Shown here: piece after piece, positions 57,321-64,000 of the stretch | Position numbering within the stretch: position 1 is the first letter of the stretch | How the letters are laid out: each line of letters opens with the position of its first letter | From: Rhodopirellula sp. | GTDB taxonomy: Bacteria; Planctomycetota; Planctomycetia; Pirellulales; Pirellulaceae | NCBI GenBank assembly: GCA_002701385.1 | Contig: NZVD01000079.1 | Coordinates: forward strand, 1 to 64,000 | Direction: 5' to 3' | DNA: 64,000 nt | Position numbers and translations under genes: made by a program | Notes under the pieces: generated by a model | Told to the model about the DNA's origin: nothing | What the model saw: the letters and a program-made list of their open reading frames with translations, nothing else | Database searches by the model: none

Positions 57321-59801
57321 TTATTTCGCGTCAATGTCGATCCCTAGATTATCGTTATTGAATTCAAATCCATTTCCGTCAATATCCACAAATATCGGAT
57401 TGGCAACGGCTGCAGGTTCAAGAACGCCCCAACGGTCTCCTTGAACCGGGCCCATCTCCAACCCCTCTCTGAGGGTGGCCACGATAATATGAGTGTCTTC
57501 GGTTAATGACAGTTCGAACGTTTCACTAAATCGGGTTACCGAAGTTGCTGGAAACATTTTTGCGTTGTTACGCCGCGTGTAATTCAAATCGGAAGCCGTT
57601 CGTCCGTTAAGGAAGATCTGAACGCGATTAATGTCAAACCAGTTTGGACATTGCACACTGATATCCACTTTGACTTTACCACTCAGACTTACGAGATCAT
57701 CACCGGGCCAGGCAAAGGCTCGCTTTTCCCCTCGGACTTTTACTTTAAGGAAGGGGCCATTGGTCATAACAATGTTGCCCTGTTTACAAGCCGAGACAAT
57801 ATTTCCGGTTTTGATACGGCCAGGATTATCGGTAGGCGACAGGATATAATTTCGCAGGTATCCGGAATCATGGTTGTTGTAATGGCAGTCAGAATTGACG
57901 ACTCCAGGAATGCGGTAACCTTTATTCAGTAGCTGCATCCAATAGAACATGACTGGTTCACGGCTCTTGGCGGTTGGTGGTAATTCCTCCGGCACTTGGA
58001 ATATAGACTGTGGAGGATGGACTTCCATGGTGTCCATATAGTTGAGCATTTCGCGAAAACCGCCGTCAGCTTGATTGTCGCGATCTTTGTCCCGCCAAAT
58101 CTGCATGAGTGTGGGGTGATCTTCCTGCACAATTTTATTGGCGTCGTTATCCCACCGCTTGAGCTTCTTAATTTGAGTGACAGGATTGTCTTCGATGGTG
58201 GGGCCTCCGCCATCCTGAGTTCTGGGTTTATGAATCAGTGGAAATGCGTTTTGGTGATTTACAGGTAGCTCGCGACCGGTCAATTCCATCCCTGGCACTG
58301 TCCCCATTAAATGCTCTGCTTTGAGCTGTTTTAGGATCGGACTAAACGAATCGATGCGTTGGTGCTCGGTGGCTGGTGAATACTCGATATTTTCAGCCAG
58401 TAGTGTAAGGATTCTTCCAAACTGATCGGTTGTGTTATCACCCGATGGTGAACTGTGCGTGTGGAAATCAGCGCTGATCCATCCGTCTGAGTCGATGACC
58501 TGCTTCAGAGAAACATTAAGTTCTGTTGTTTCGCCTTCCTGAATGACGACATCTTGAACGGCGGCATTAAACTCCGGGCCGTGACTGATAAAGACTCGGT
58601 AACTACCTGGAAGTAGAGGATGATCCACTTTACCCCGGGTTGCGTAAAAGAGATTCTCTGCAAAAACCGCGTTTTGCTTCGGAGCAAAGTTGGGTGTGGC
58701 GGTATCTTTGAGTCCTTGAAATGAGAGTTTGGCATAGATGGGTCTTCCTTGACCATCGGTTACCTTGCCTTGCAGGTAGCCTGCCTGATTCAACTCAATA
58801 CCCAGATTGAAGGCTTCACGCACATCCAATGCTAATTCTTGGGGCGGGCGACCTGCTGCATTGACGATTGCGGTGTACTTGCCTGGCTCCAGGGAAAATT
58901 GACAAAGGCCTTGGGTATTCGTTCGGATGTCTCCAATGGTTTCCTCTCCCTGTTTAATCGTGAGCAAGGCATTTCCAATGACTCCATCCTGATCAAAAGT
59001 TTTGAGCGAAACCTGAAATTGTGAGAATTTGTTGAGCGAGTTGAAGATACTCTTAAGTTCCAGTAGGCTTCCGGCCGGAATTAATTCTCTTAGAAATACC
59101 TCATGCTGCTTCGGTTCCAGCTCAAAACTGGAGTTTCCGTCGTTGGTTGGATATTCCAGTATTCGCCCCCCACTACCTGTTCGCTTGATCTCTCGTTCCT
59201 GTGTCCAGACTCCGTACGCTTGTCGAAACCACTGATCGTTGGCCCAAAATGAATTCTTGTTTCCGCCTAAAACAAATGGACTGTCCGCTCGGATGGAATC
59301 CTGCAGACGGAGCGTAATCGTTTCGTCAGAAGTGTTTGCATACTGAGTAATGACCCGTAGCGTCTGATCTCCGTCGGCAAGTGAATACACTAAGCGAGCC
59401 AGACTTCCGTCCTCATTCTTGAGACTGGTCATATGAATGGCGACGCCCTCACCGCCGTCGACGAGATTGATTGACTCAGGGTTTGTGAATGAGTACTGCT
59501 GTGCCGTTGGGTAGAAACAACCGAGCTGGTCGTTATTGGAGTCGTGGCGTGTTAGATCCAGTACACAGCCACCGACTTCCCGTATCGTCAGGTTGGCATT
59601 GCGAGTGGGAGTGGGGTTGGCGATAACAGCCGTCAGGATGTCATTTCGCAAAACGTAATCACCATAGATGGCATCCACTTCCTTTCCGGCAGGAATCAGT
59701 TCATCCCAGTTTGCCGGAGTGAGTTGATGGACTTCGGCCCCTGTAGCAGGGTGGTACAAAAATAGAGTCGCGATAATGGAGCAGAGCGTTACTATTCGCA
59801 T
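57321..59801 (-). CDS. Secreted CehA/McbA-type PHP metallohydrolase
   Basis: 826 residues with a signal peptide (MRIVTLCSIIATLFLYHPATGA). The N-terminal half holds beta-rich and carboxypeptidase-regulatory-like repeats (GNALLTIKQGEETIGDIRTNTQGLCQFSLEPGKYTAIV; GYLQGKVTDGQGRPIYAKLSFQG). The PHP-type metal centre begins at about residue 445 (WISADFHTHSSPSGDN), with EYSPATEHQRID and NSDCHYNNHDSGYLRN downstream. CehA/McbA proteins hydrolyse carbaryl-type esters in other bacteria. The substrate here is unknown. It lies between the SDR and sulfatase genes in one minus-strand run. Confidence 0.9.
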   Translation of the reverse strand: MRIVTLCSIIATLFLYHPATGAEVHQLTPANWDELIPAGKEVDAIYGDYVLRNDILTAVIANPTPTRNANLTIREVGGCVLDLTRHDSNNDQLGCFYPTAQQYSFTNPESINLVDGGEGVAIHMTSLKNEDGSLARLVYSLADGDQTLRVITQYANTSDETITLRLQDSIRADSPFVLGGNKNSFWANDQWFRQAYGVWTQEREIKRTGSGGRILEYPTNDGNSSFELEPKQHEVFLRELIPAGSLLELKSIFNSLNKFSQFQVSLKTFDQDGVIGNALLTIKQGEETIGDIRTNTQGLCQFSLEPGKYTAIVNAAGRPPQELALDVREAFNLGIELNQAGYLQGKVTDGQGRPIYAKLSFQGLKDTATPNFAPKQNAVFAENLFYATRGKVDHPLLPGSYRVFISHGPEFNAAVQDVVIQEGETTELNVSLKQVIDSDGWISADFHTHSSPSGDNTTDQFGRILTLLAENIEYSPATEHQRIDSFSPILKQLKAEHLMGTVPGMELTGRELPVNHQNAFPLIHKPRTQDGGGPTIEDNPVTQIKKLKRWDNDANKIVQEDHPTLMQIWRDKDRDNQADGGFREMLNYMDTMEVHPPQSIFQVPEELPPTAKSREPVMFYWMQLLNKGYRIPGVVNSDCHYNNHDSGYLRNYILSPTDNPGRIKTGNIVSACKQGNIVMTNGPFLKVKVRGEKRAFAWPGDDLVSLSGKVKVDISVQCPNWFDINRVQIFLNGRTASDLNYTRRNNAKMFPATSVTRFSETFELSLTEDTHIIVATLREGLEMGPVQGDRWGVLEPAAVANPIFVDIDGNGFEFNNDNLGIDIDAK

Positions 59802-59828
59802 ATTAAATTTCTTTCAACAATGGGTGTG

Positions 59829-61475
59829 TTAATTGTTGCGTTCTTTTGCCAGAGTCCCCGGAGGAATGCGGCCCCAGTAGTTGAGGTTCTTTCGATCGTT
59901 TTCCTGTTGTGGTCCAGGTGTACTACGACCATTGGCGAATTGGGTATTCATCAGAGCGAACATCTTTTGGACGATTTCAGGATGCTTTAATGCCAGGTCA
60001 TGTTGTTCTTCTAAATCATCCTTCAGATTGAATAACTGGACAAAGGGAGCTTCCAATAACTGATCTCTGGTAGGTTGCTTCCCAAATTCCTTCACTGCGG
60101 CAGCCCAGGCGTCCATCGGTTTGGGGACATTACCATAGACTCCCACTGCACCGCTGCCTGGGCAAAGACAGAGTTTCCAGTCACCCATTCGGTAAGCCCA
60201 TCCATGCGTCCCCTGAATTTGAAGATTCGTCCTGATGGCGTCGCCTTGAGGATTACTCAGAAGAGGTAGATAGCTAATGGAATCGACTGCCTGATCGGTT
60301 GATAATTCGGAATCAGTAATGTCCGCGACTGTGGCTAACAGATCGTTGAGTCCGATCAGTCGGTCACAAGTTGTTCCGGGTTTGATTTGTTTGGGCCATT
60401 TAATCAGGAAGGGGATGCGAGTCCCTCCTTCGTAGACAGAAAACTTGTAGCCGCGAAGTGGACCAGCCGGATAATGTCCTTGGGCTTCGAGTCCTTTGAC
60501 ATTGTCGTAGGTTGCTTTCAGGATATTACCTGCATAGGGAGCAGGGCCATGATCTGAGGTGAAGATGACGATGGTGTTGTGGTCTAAGCCATGTTTTTTC
60601 AGAGCATTCAAGGTAGAGACGATGCAATGATCCGTCTCATAGACAAAGTCTCCGTAGACACCAATGTCCGTCTTCCCCTGAAAGTCAGGATGAGGGCTTG
60701 TGGGTGTGTGGGGAGAGGTCAGTGCGAAGTAGAGAAAGAAGGGGTTACCGGACTTCGCCGCTTTAGCATTGCGGGCAATGAACTGATTGACTTCACCCCG
60801 GAAGGTTTGCAACACTTCGTAATCTTCGAAATGTTCTTCGGTGGGACCAACACGGTTAAACGCACTCCAGCCACGTTGTTTGTTGACTCTCCCCAAAAAA
60901 CTCTGATTACGTAAATAGACATACGGATACATGTCGAGTGAACCGGGAAGAATGAAACTGTAATCAAATCCATGATCGTTTGGCCCGGCTTTTACCGGCT
61001 TGGCATAGTCCACGTTACCGATTGTCTGCGTCTTGCCGTCGGTGGTTACCATCTTTAGCCCGAGGTGCCATTTACCGATATAGCCGGTTTGATATCCAGC
61101 ATCATTTAATAGATGTGCCAACGTATGATGCCCAGGTGTAAATCGCGGAGCGATAAATCCCCAGGGGCCGCTGCCAGACTGCCCTTCAATGCGCCAAGGA
61201 TATCGACCGGTCATAATCGCTAGTCGACTAGGGACACAAACCGAGGCAATGGAGTGTGCATCGGTGAATCGCATTCCTTCTTTAGCAAGTTGCGTCATCC
61301 CGGGTGTGGGGACTTTACTTCGTTCCAGACCAAAAGGCGCGGCGTCACCATAGCCCAGGTCATCTGCCATGATGTAAATGATGTTAGGTCTGTCAGTGTC
61401 GGCTTTAATCGCAGGCGCAATGACAGCCGGCATGGTCAGGCATGTAATAACAGCGATGAATCTCTTATAGGTCAT
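59829..61475 (-). CDS. Secreted sulfatase of the formylglycine type
   Basis: 548 residues from ATG 61475, chosen because it gives a compact signal peptide (MTYKRFIAVITCLTMPAVIAPAIKA); the frame begins at 61538. Metal-binding Asp-Asp in NIIYIMADDLGYGDAAPFG and the formylglycine signature CVPSRLAIMTGRYPWR (Cys80). Other sulfatase blocks are TGYIGKWHLG, FFLYFALTSPHTP, TIVIFTSDHGPAPYAG and GPLRGYKFSVYEGGTRIPFLIKWP. It hydrolyses sulfate esters, probably of a polysaccharide, outside the cytoplasm. A sulfatase-modifying enzyme is not encoded nearby. Confidence 0.95.
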   Translation of the reverse strand: MTYKRFIAVITCLTMPAVIAPAIKADTDRPNIIYIMADDLGYGDAAPFGLERSKVPTPGMTQLAKEGMRFTDAHSIASVCVPSRLAIMTGRYPWRIEGQSGSGPWGFIAPRFTPGHHTLAHLLNDAGYQTGYIGKWHLGLKMVTTDGKTQTIGNVDYAKPVKAGPNDHGFDYSFILPGSLDMYPYVYLRNQSFLGRVNKQRGWSAFNRVGPTEEHFEDYEVLQTFRGEVNQFIARNAKAAKSGNPFFLYFALTSPHTPTSPHPDFQGKTDIGVYGDFVYETDHCIVSTLNALKKHGLDHNTIVIFTSDHGPAPYAGNILKATYDNVKGLEAQGHYPAGPLRGYKFSVYEGGTRIPFLIKWPKQIKPGTTCDRLIGLNDLLATVADITDSELSTDQAVDSISYLPLLSNPQGDAIRTNLQIQGTHGWAYRMGDWKLCLCPGSGAVGVYGNVPKPMDAWAAAVKEFGKQPTRDQLLEAPFVQLFNLKDDLEEQHDLALKHPEIVQKMFALMNTQFANGRSTPGPQQENDRKNLNYWGRIPPGTLAKERNN

Positions 61476-61538
61476 GTTGTCGTCGCGTGGGTCATGAGGA
61501 GCTGATTTCGCAAAGTGCTTATCGTTTATCGTACACAT

Positions 61539-61663
61539 TTGATGAGTGACCTATGAAGTATTTGTGAGGTACGAATACTAAATTCACTCTTCGCCCTCCC
61601 ATCTTGTAGAATGAAAAGTTCAATTTTGTTAACCAACGTTGTTTACAGGAAAGTCCAGACATC
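61539..61663. promoter_or_regulatory. Divergent promoter region between two catabolic gene runs
   Basis: This 125-bp spacer lies between the minus-strand sulfatase gene (first gene of its run) and the plus-strand 2-hydroxyacid dehydrogenase gene. AGGAAAG lies upstream of ATG 61664. Both promoters should be here; I cannot fix their boxes. Confidence 0.45.
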
Positions 61664-62626
61664 ATGGCGAAGATTGTAGTAACCGACTACACATTTGAGG
61701 ACCTTGCTCCAGAACGAGCAATTATCGAGGCTGCAGGGCACGAACTGATTGGTGCAAAATGCGAGACGCAACAGGAACTAGTTGAATTATGTGGCGATGC
61801 AGATGTTGTGATCACACAATTCGCTCAGGTGGATTCCACGGTGGTGGAGGCAATGCAATCAGCCAAGGCCATCGTCAGGTATGGCATAGGCTATGACAAT
61901 GTTGCCTTTGAAGCAGCGGCTCAACGAGGGATTCCTGTTTGCAATATCCCTGATTACTGCATCGATGAAGTCGCGGATCATACTCTGGCTTTTATACTTG
62001 GCGTTACCAGAGATGTGCGAGCCAATAATGCATTGATTGCCGAAGGAAGTTGGGGGCTGGCTAATGGTGTTTCCACCATGGTGGCATTGAGCGATCTGAC
62101 GATCGGTGTCATCGGTTTGGGGCGTATTGGCAGAGAGGTTGTTGCGAGACTACAGCCATTCAAATGCAGGATTGTTGCTGCCGATCCGATCGTCACACAA
62201 CAACAGGCTCTGGAATTGGGCTGTGAATTGGTATCGCAAGAAGAAGTGTTTGCTCAGGCAGATTTACTAACTCTGCATTGTCCGTCCCTGGAGTCAACCA
62301 AGAATATGGTGAATGCTGCATCCCTGTCGACCATGAAGCAGGGAGCCATGATTGTGAATGTTGGCCGTGGAGATTTGATTGATCTGGAGGCCCTTGTCGC
62401 GGCACTGGATTCCGGGCAAATCCTTACGGCCGGATTGGACGTTTTCAGTACAGAACCACTGCCAAGCGACCATCCCGTTCGGAATATGAAAAATGTTCTG
62501 GTCTCGTCTCATGTCGCTTCGGTCAGTCCTAAAGCGATCAAGAAACTCCGGGAGTCGGTAGCTGAAATTGCTCTCGCTGCGATATCAGGCGATGAATTAC
62601 CTAATGTGGTGAATGGCGTAAATTGA
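61664..62626 (+). CDS. D-2-hydroxyacid dehydrogenase (CtBP/SerA-like)
   Basis: 320 residues. NAD-binding GLGRIG at 151-156, with catalytic Arg235 (VNVGRGDLID), Glu264 (LDVFSTEPLP) and His283 (SSHVASVS). The N-terminal substrate-binding half carries VRYGIGYDNVAFEAAAQRGIPVCNIPDY. It interconverts a 2-oxoacid and a D-2-hydroxyacid. No ACT domain follows, so it is not a standard regulated 3-phosphoglycerate dehydrogenase. It is the first gene of a run with the epoxide hydrolase and Ldh2-type genes. Confidence 0.92.
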   Translation: MAKIVVTDYTFEDLAPERAIIEAAGHELIGAKCETQQELVELCGDADVVITQFAQVDSTVVEAMQSAKAIVRYGIGYDNVAFEAAAQRGIPVCNIPDYCIDEVADHTLAFILGVTRDVRANNALIAEGSWGLANGVSTMVALSDLTIGVIGLGRIGREVVARLQPFKCRIVAADPIVTQQQALELGCELVSQEEVFAQADLLTLHCPSLESTKNMVNAASLSTMKQGAMIVNVGRGDLIDLEALVAALDSGQILTAGLDVFSTEPLPSDHPVRNMKNVLVSSHVASVSPKAIKKLRESVAEIALAAISGDELPNVVNGVN

Positions 62627-62627
62627 A

Positions 62628-63842
62628 ATGGCCGTTGATATTACACCTATGACGATCGACGTTCCGGATAGTGTCTTGCAGGATTTGCAAACACGTTTGG
62701 AAATGACTCGGTTTCCAAATCAGGTTTCGGGTACCGGTTGGGAGCGAGGTGTTGACCTTGATTACATGAAAGAGTTGGTGGATTACTGGCTGCATGAATA
62801 TGACTGGCGTGAACAGGAACGACGCCTAAATGCATTCCAGCATTTCAAGGCAGACGTTGAGGGCCTGGGAATTCACTTCATCAAGCAAGAAGGTAAGGGG
62901 CCTAACCCGATGCCGTTGTTCATGATGCACGGTTATCCATGGTCTTTTATTCTGCTGCTTAAAATACTCCCGATGTTGACGGATCCTGAGAGTTTTGGGG
63001 GGGATCCGGAAGATGCATTTACCGTCGTGATCCCGTCCATTATTGGCTATGGATTTTCGGACTACCCGGATCAACAGGGGTTTGGGTTTCAGCATCATCC
63101 TGAAAAGTATGACAAACTCATGACGGAAGGCCTGGGATTTGAGAAATACGGAATTGAAGGGGGTGACTGGGGTGGTTTTATTACGGCGCCTTACGGATTT
63201 CATCACCCAGAGAATCTCACCGGTATTCATCTCAATTGTCTATTTCCTCGATTAGGGGATGAACGTCCTGAACAGGATAAAGATCCTGATTTTTTGCGTG
63301 GGTTGGGCATGAAGTGGGCACCTATCAAGCCGGAAGATCCGGAAATGCTACAGTACTGGAAAAATGTTGAACAGTATTGGATTGATGAAGGAGCTTATTG
63401 TCATCAGCAAATGACACGTCCCCAGACGCTGGCTATGGCCATGGCTGACTCGCCGGTCGGGTTGGCCGCCTGGATTATTGAAAAATGGAGGAACTGGTCG
63501 GGGTGGTATGAAGACTTCGAAGAGTTGTTTCCAAGGGACATGCTGATCACAAACGTCATGTTGTATTGGGTGACCAATTCGTTTTGGTCAGCTATTCGGC
63601 TTTACAGTGAATCCTATTACAACGGCTGGGAACTTCCTCCCGGACAACGCATTGAAGTTCCTACCGCGGTCGCTGCATACCCCCATGAACTGGCGCCGAT
63701 CGTACGGAAACGAGCCGAGATGTATTACAACGTCGTGCATTACAACGACTATGACGCTGGTGGCCATTTTGCAATTCATGAACGTGCTGAAGAGATGGCC
63801 CGTGACTTGCGAGAATTTTTTAGACCCCTTCGAAACCAATAA
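62628..63842 (+). CDS. Epoxide hydrolase (EHN-type, alpha/beta hydrolase)
   Basis: 404 residues. The N-terminal epoxide hydrolase domain (VPDSVLQDLQTRLEMTRFP, WREQERRLNAFQHFKADVEGLGIHFI) precedes an alpha/beta hydrolase core. Oxyanion-hole segment HGYPWS at 101-106, nucleophile Asp180 in GGDWGGF, and the C-terminal His in GGHFAIHE. It opens epoxides to diols, as in xenobiotic or juvenile hormone-type substrates. Its ATG is one base after the preceding stop, so translation is coupled. Confidence 0.93.
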   Translation: MAVDITPMTIDVPDSVLQDLQTRLEMTRFPNQVSGTGWERGVDLDYMKELVDYWLHEYDWREQERRLNAFQHFKADVEGLGIHFIKQEGKGPNPMPLFMMHGYPWSFILLLKILPMLTDPESFGGDPEDAFTVVIPSIIGYGFSDYPDQQGFGFQHHPEKYDKLMTEGLGFEKYGIEGGDWGGFITAPYGFHHPENLTGIHLNCLFPRLGDERPEQDKDPDFLRGLGMKWAPIKPEDPEMLQYWKNVEQYWIDEGAYCHQQMTRPQTLAMAMADSPVGLAAWIIEKWRNWSGWYEDFEELFPRDMLITNVMLYWVTNSFWSAIRLYSESYYNGWELPPGQRIEVPTAVAAYPHELAPIVRKRAEMYYNVVHYNDYDAGGHFAIHERAEEMARDLREFFRPLRNQ

Positions 63843-63902
63843 GGCAATGACTTGTGAAAAGGTTGTAGTCATTAGCTTAGATAGATTGTGCTGGAGAGCA
63901 GA

Positions 63903-64000
63903 GTGAATCCTACATTTGATGAATTAAAATCGTATACCCAAACCGTCCTTCAGGCCGTGGATCTGTCAGAATCAGATGCAGCAGCGACGGCGGAAGTGTT
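63903..64000 (+). CDS. Start of a malate/L-lactate dehydrogenase (Ldh2-type) gene, cut by the window edge
   Basis: GTG 63903 with GGAGAG about 7 bases upstream opens MNPTFDELKSYTQTVLQAVDLSESDAAATAEV, which matches the N-terminus of the Ldh2 family of NAD-dependent dehydrogenases. Only 32 residues are visible, so the call is tentative. It follows the epoxide hydrolase gene by 60 bases on the same strand. Confidence 0.5.
   Translation, partial: MNPTFDELKSYTQTVLQAVDLSESDAAATAEV

Overview
The window looks like chromosomal DNA of a member of the Planctomycetota, with roughly balanced base composition. Lineage markers are two giant secreted DUF1549/DUF1553 proteins with c-type haem motifs, a DUF1501 protein, a WD40/cytochrome c fusion, an ECF sigma factor overlapping a membrane Ser/Thr kinase gene, a formylglycine-type sulfatase, an FG-GAP/ASPIC-UnbV lipoprotein and a Gly/Met-rich secreted protein. 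I saw no rRNA, tRNA, CRISPR array, insertion sequence or prophage.

Layout. 1-2 kb: two minus-strand secreted proteins (Gly/Met-rich, cut by the window edge; PQQ-type beta-propeller). 2.1-16.9 kb: a plus-strand housekeeping block with membrane pyrophosphatase, ribosome silencing factor, ArgRS, dGTPase-like HD hydrolase, PIN-TRAM membrane protein, UvrA, CrcB, acetolactate synthase and a dicarboxylate symporter. 16.9-23.8 kb (minus): Kelch protein, small helical protein, sugar dehydrogenase-like propeller, FKBP isomerase, kinase/sigma pair and DUF1990 protein. 23.9-30.6 kb (minus): an ABC-2 exporter downstream of the haem-motif DUF1549 and WD40/cytochrome c pair. 30.8-33.5 kb (plus): ECF sigma factor, beta-CASP nuclease and GYF_2 protein. 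33.5-37.7 kb (minus): two ABC ATPase/permease pairs in one operon. 37.9-45.1 kb (minus): LysR-gltB-gltD. 45.5-49.2 kb: M20 amidohydrolase, MDR dehydrogenase, redoxin and FHA protein. 49.4-56.4 kb (minus): DUF1501, the second DUF1549/DUF1553 protein and the FG-GAP/ASPIC lipoprotein. 56.5-61.5 kb (minus): SDR, CehA/McbA-type PHP protein and sulfatase. 61.7-64 kb (plus): 2-hydroxyacid dehydrogenase, epoxide hydrolase and the start of an Ldh2-type dehydrogenase.

The most notable observation is in the FG-GAP/ASPIC gene. Its reading frame is interrupted by one in-frame TGA at 54604-54606, and the missing C-terminal propeller blade and ASPIC/UnbV domain continue in the same frame. The TGA is followed by Arg-Cys, giving a U-x-C arrangement, and by a 6-bp hairpin whose 6-nt loop starts 20 nt after the TGA with G as its second base. 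That matches the bacterial SECIS rule set as I know it. I propose a selenocysteine-containing exported lipoprotein of about 803 residues. A recent nonsense mutation or two separate genes remain possible.

Functionally, the window joins core nucleic-acid and nitrogen metabolism (ArgRS, UvrA, GltBD, IlvB) to the exported redox and polymer-degrading repertoire typical of planctomycetes. Two divergent operons around 61.6 kb look like a catabolic locus for sulfated or otherwise substituted organic compounds.
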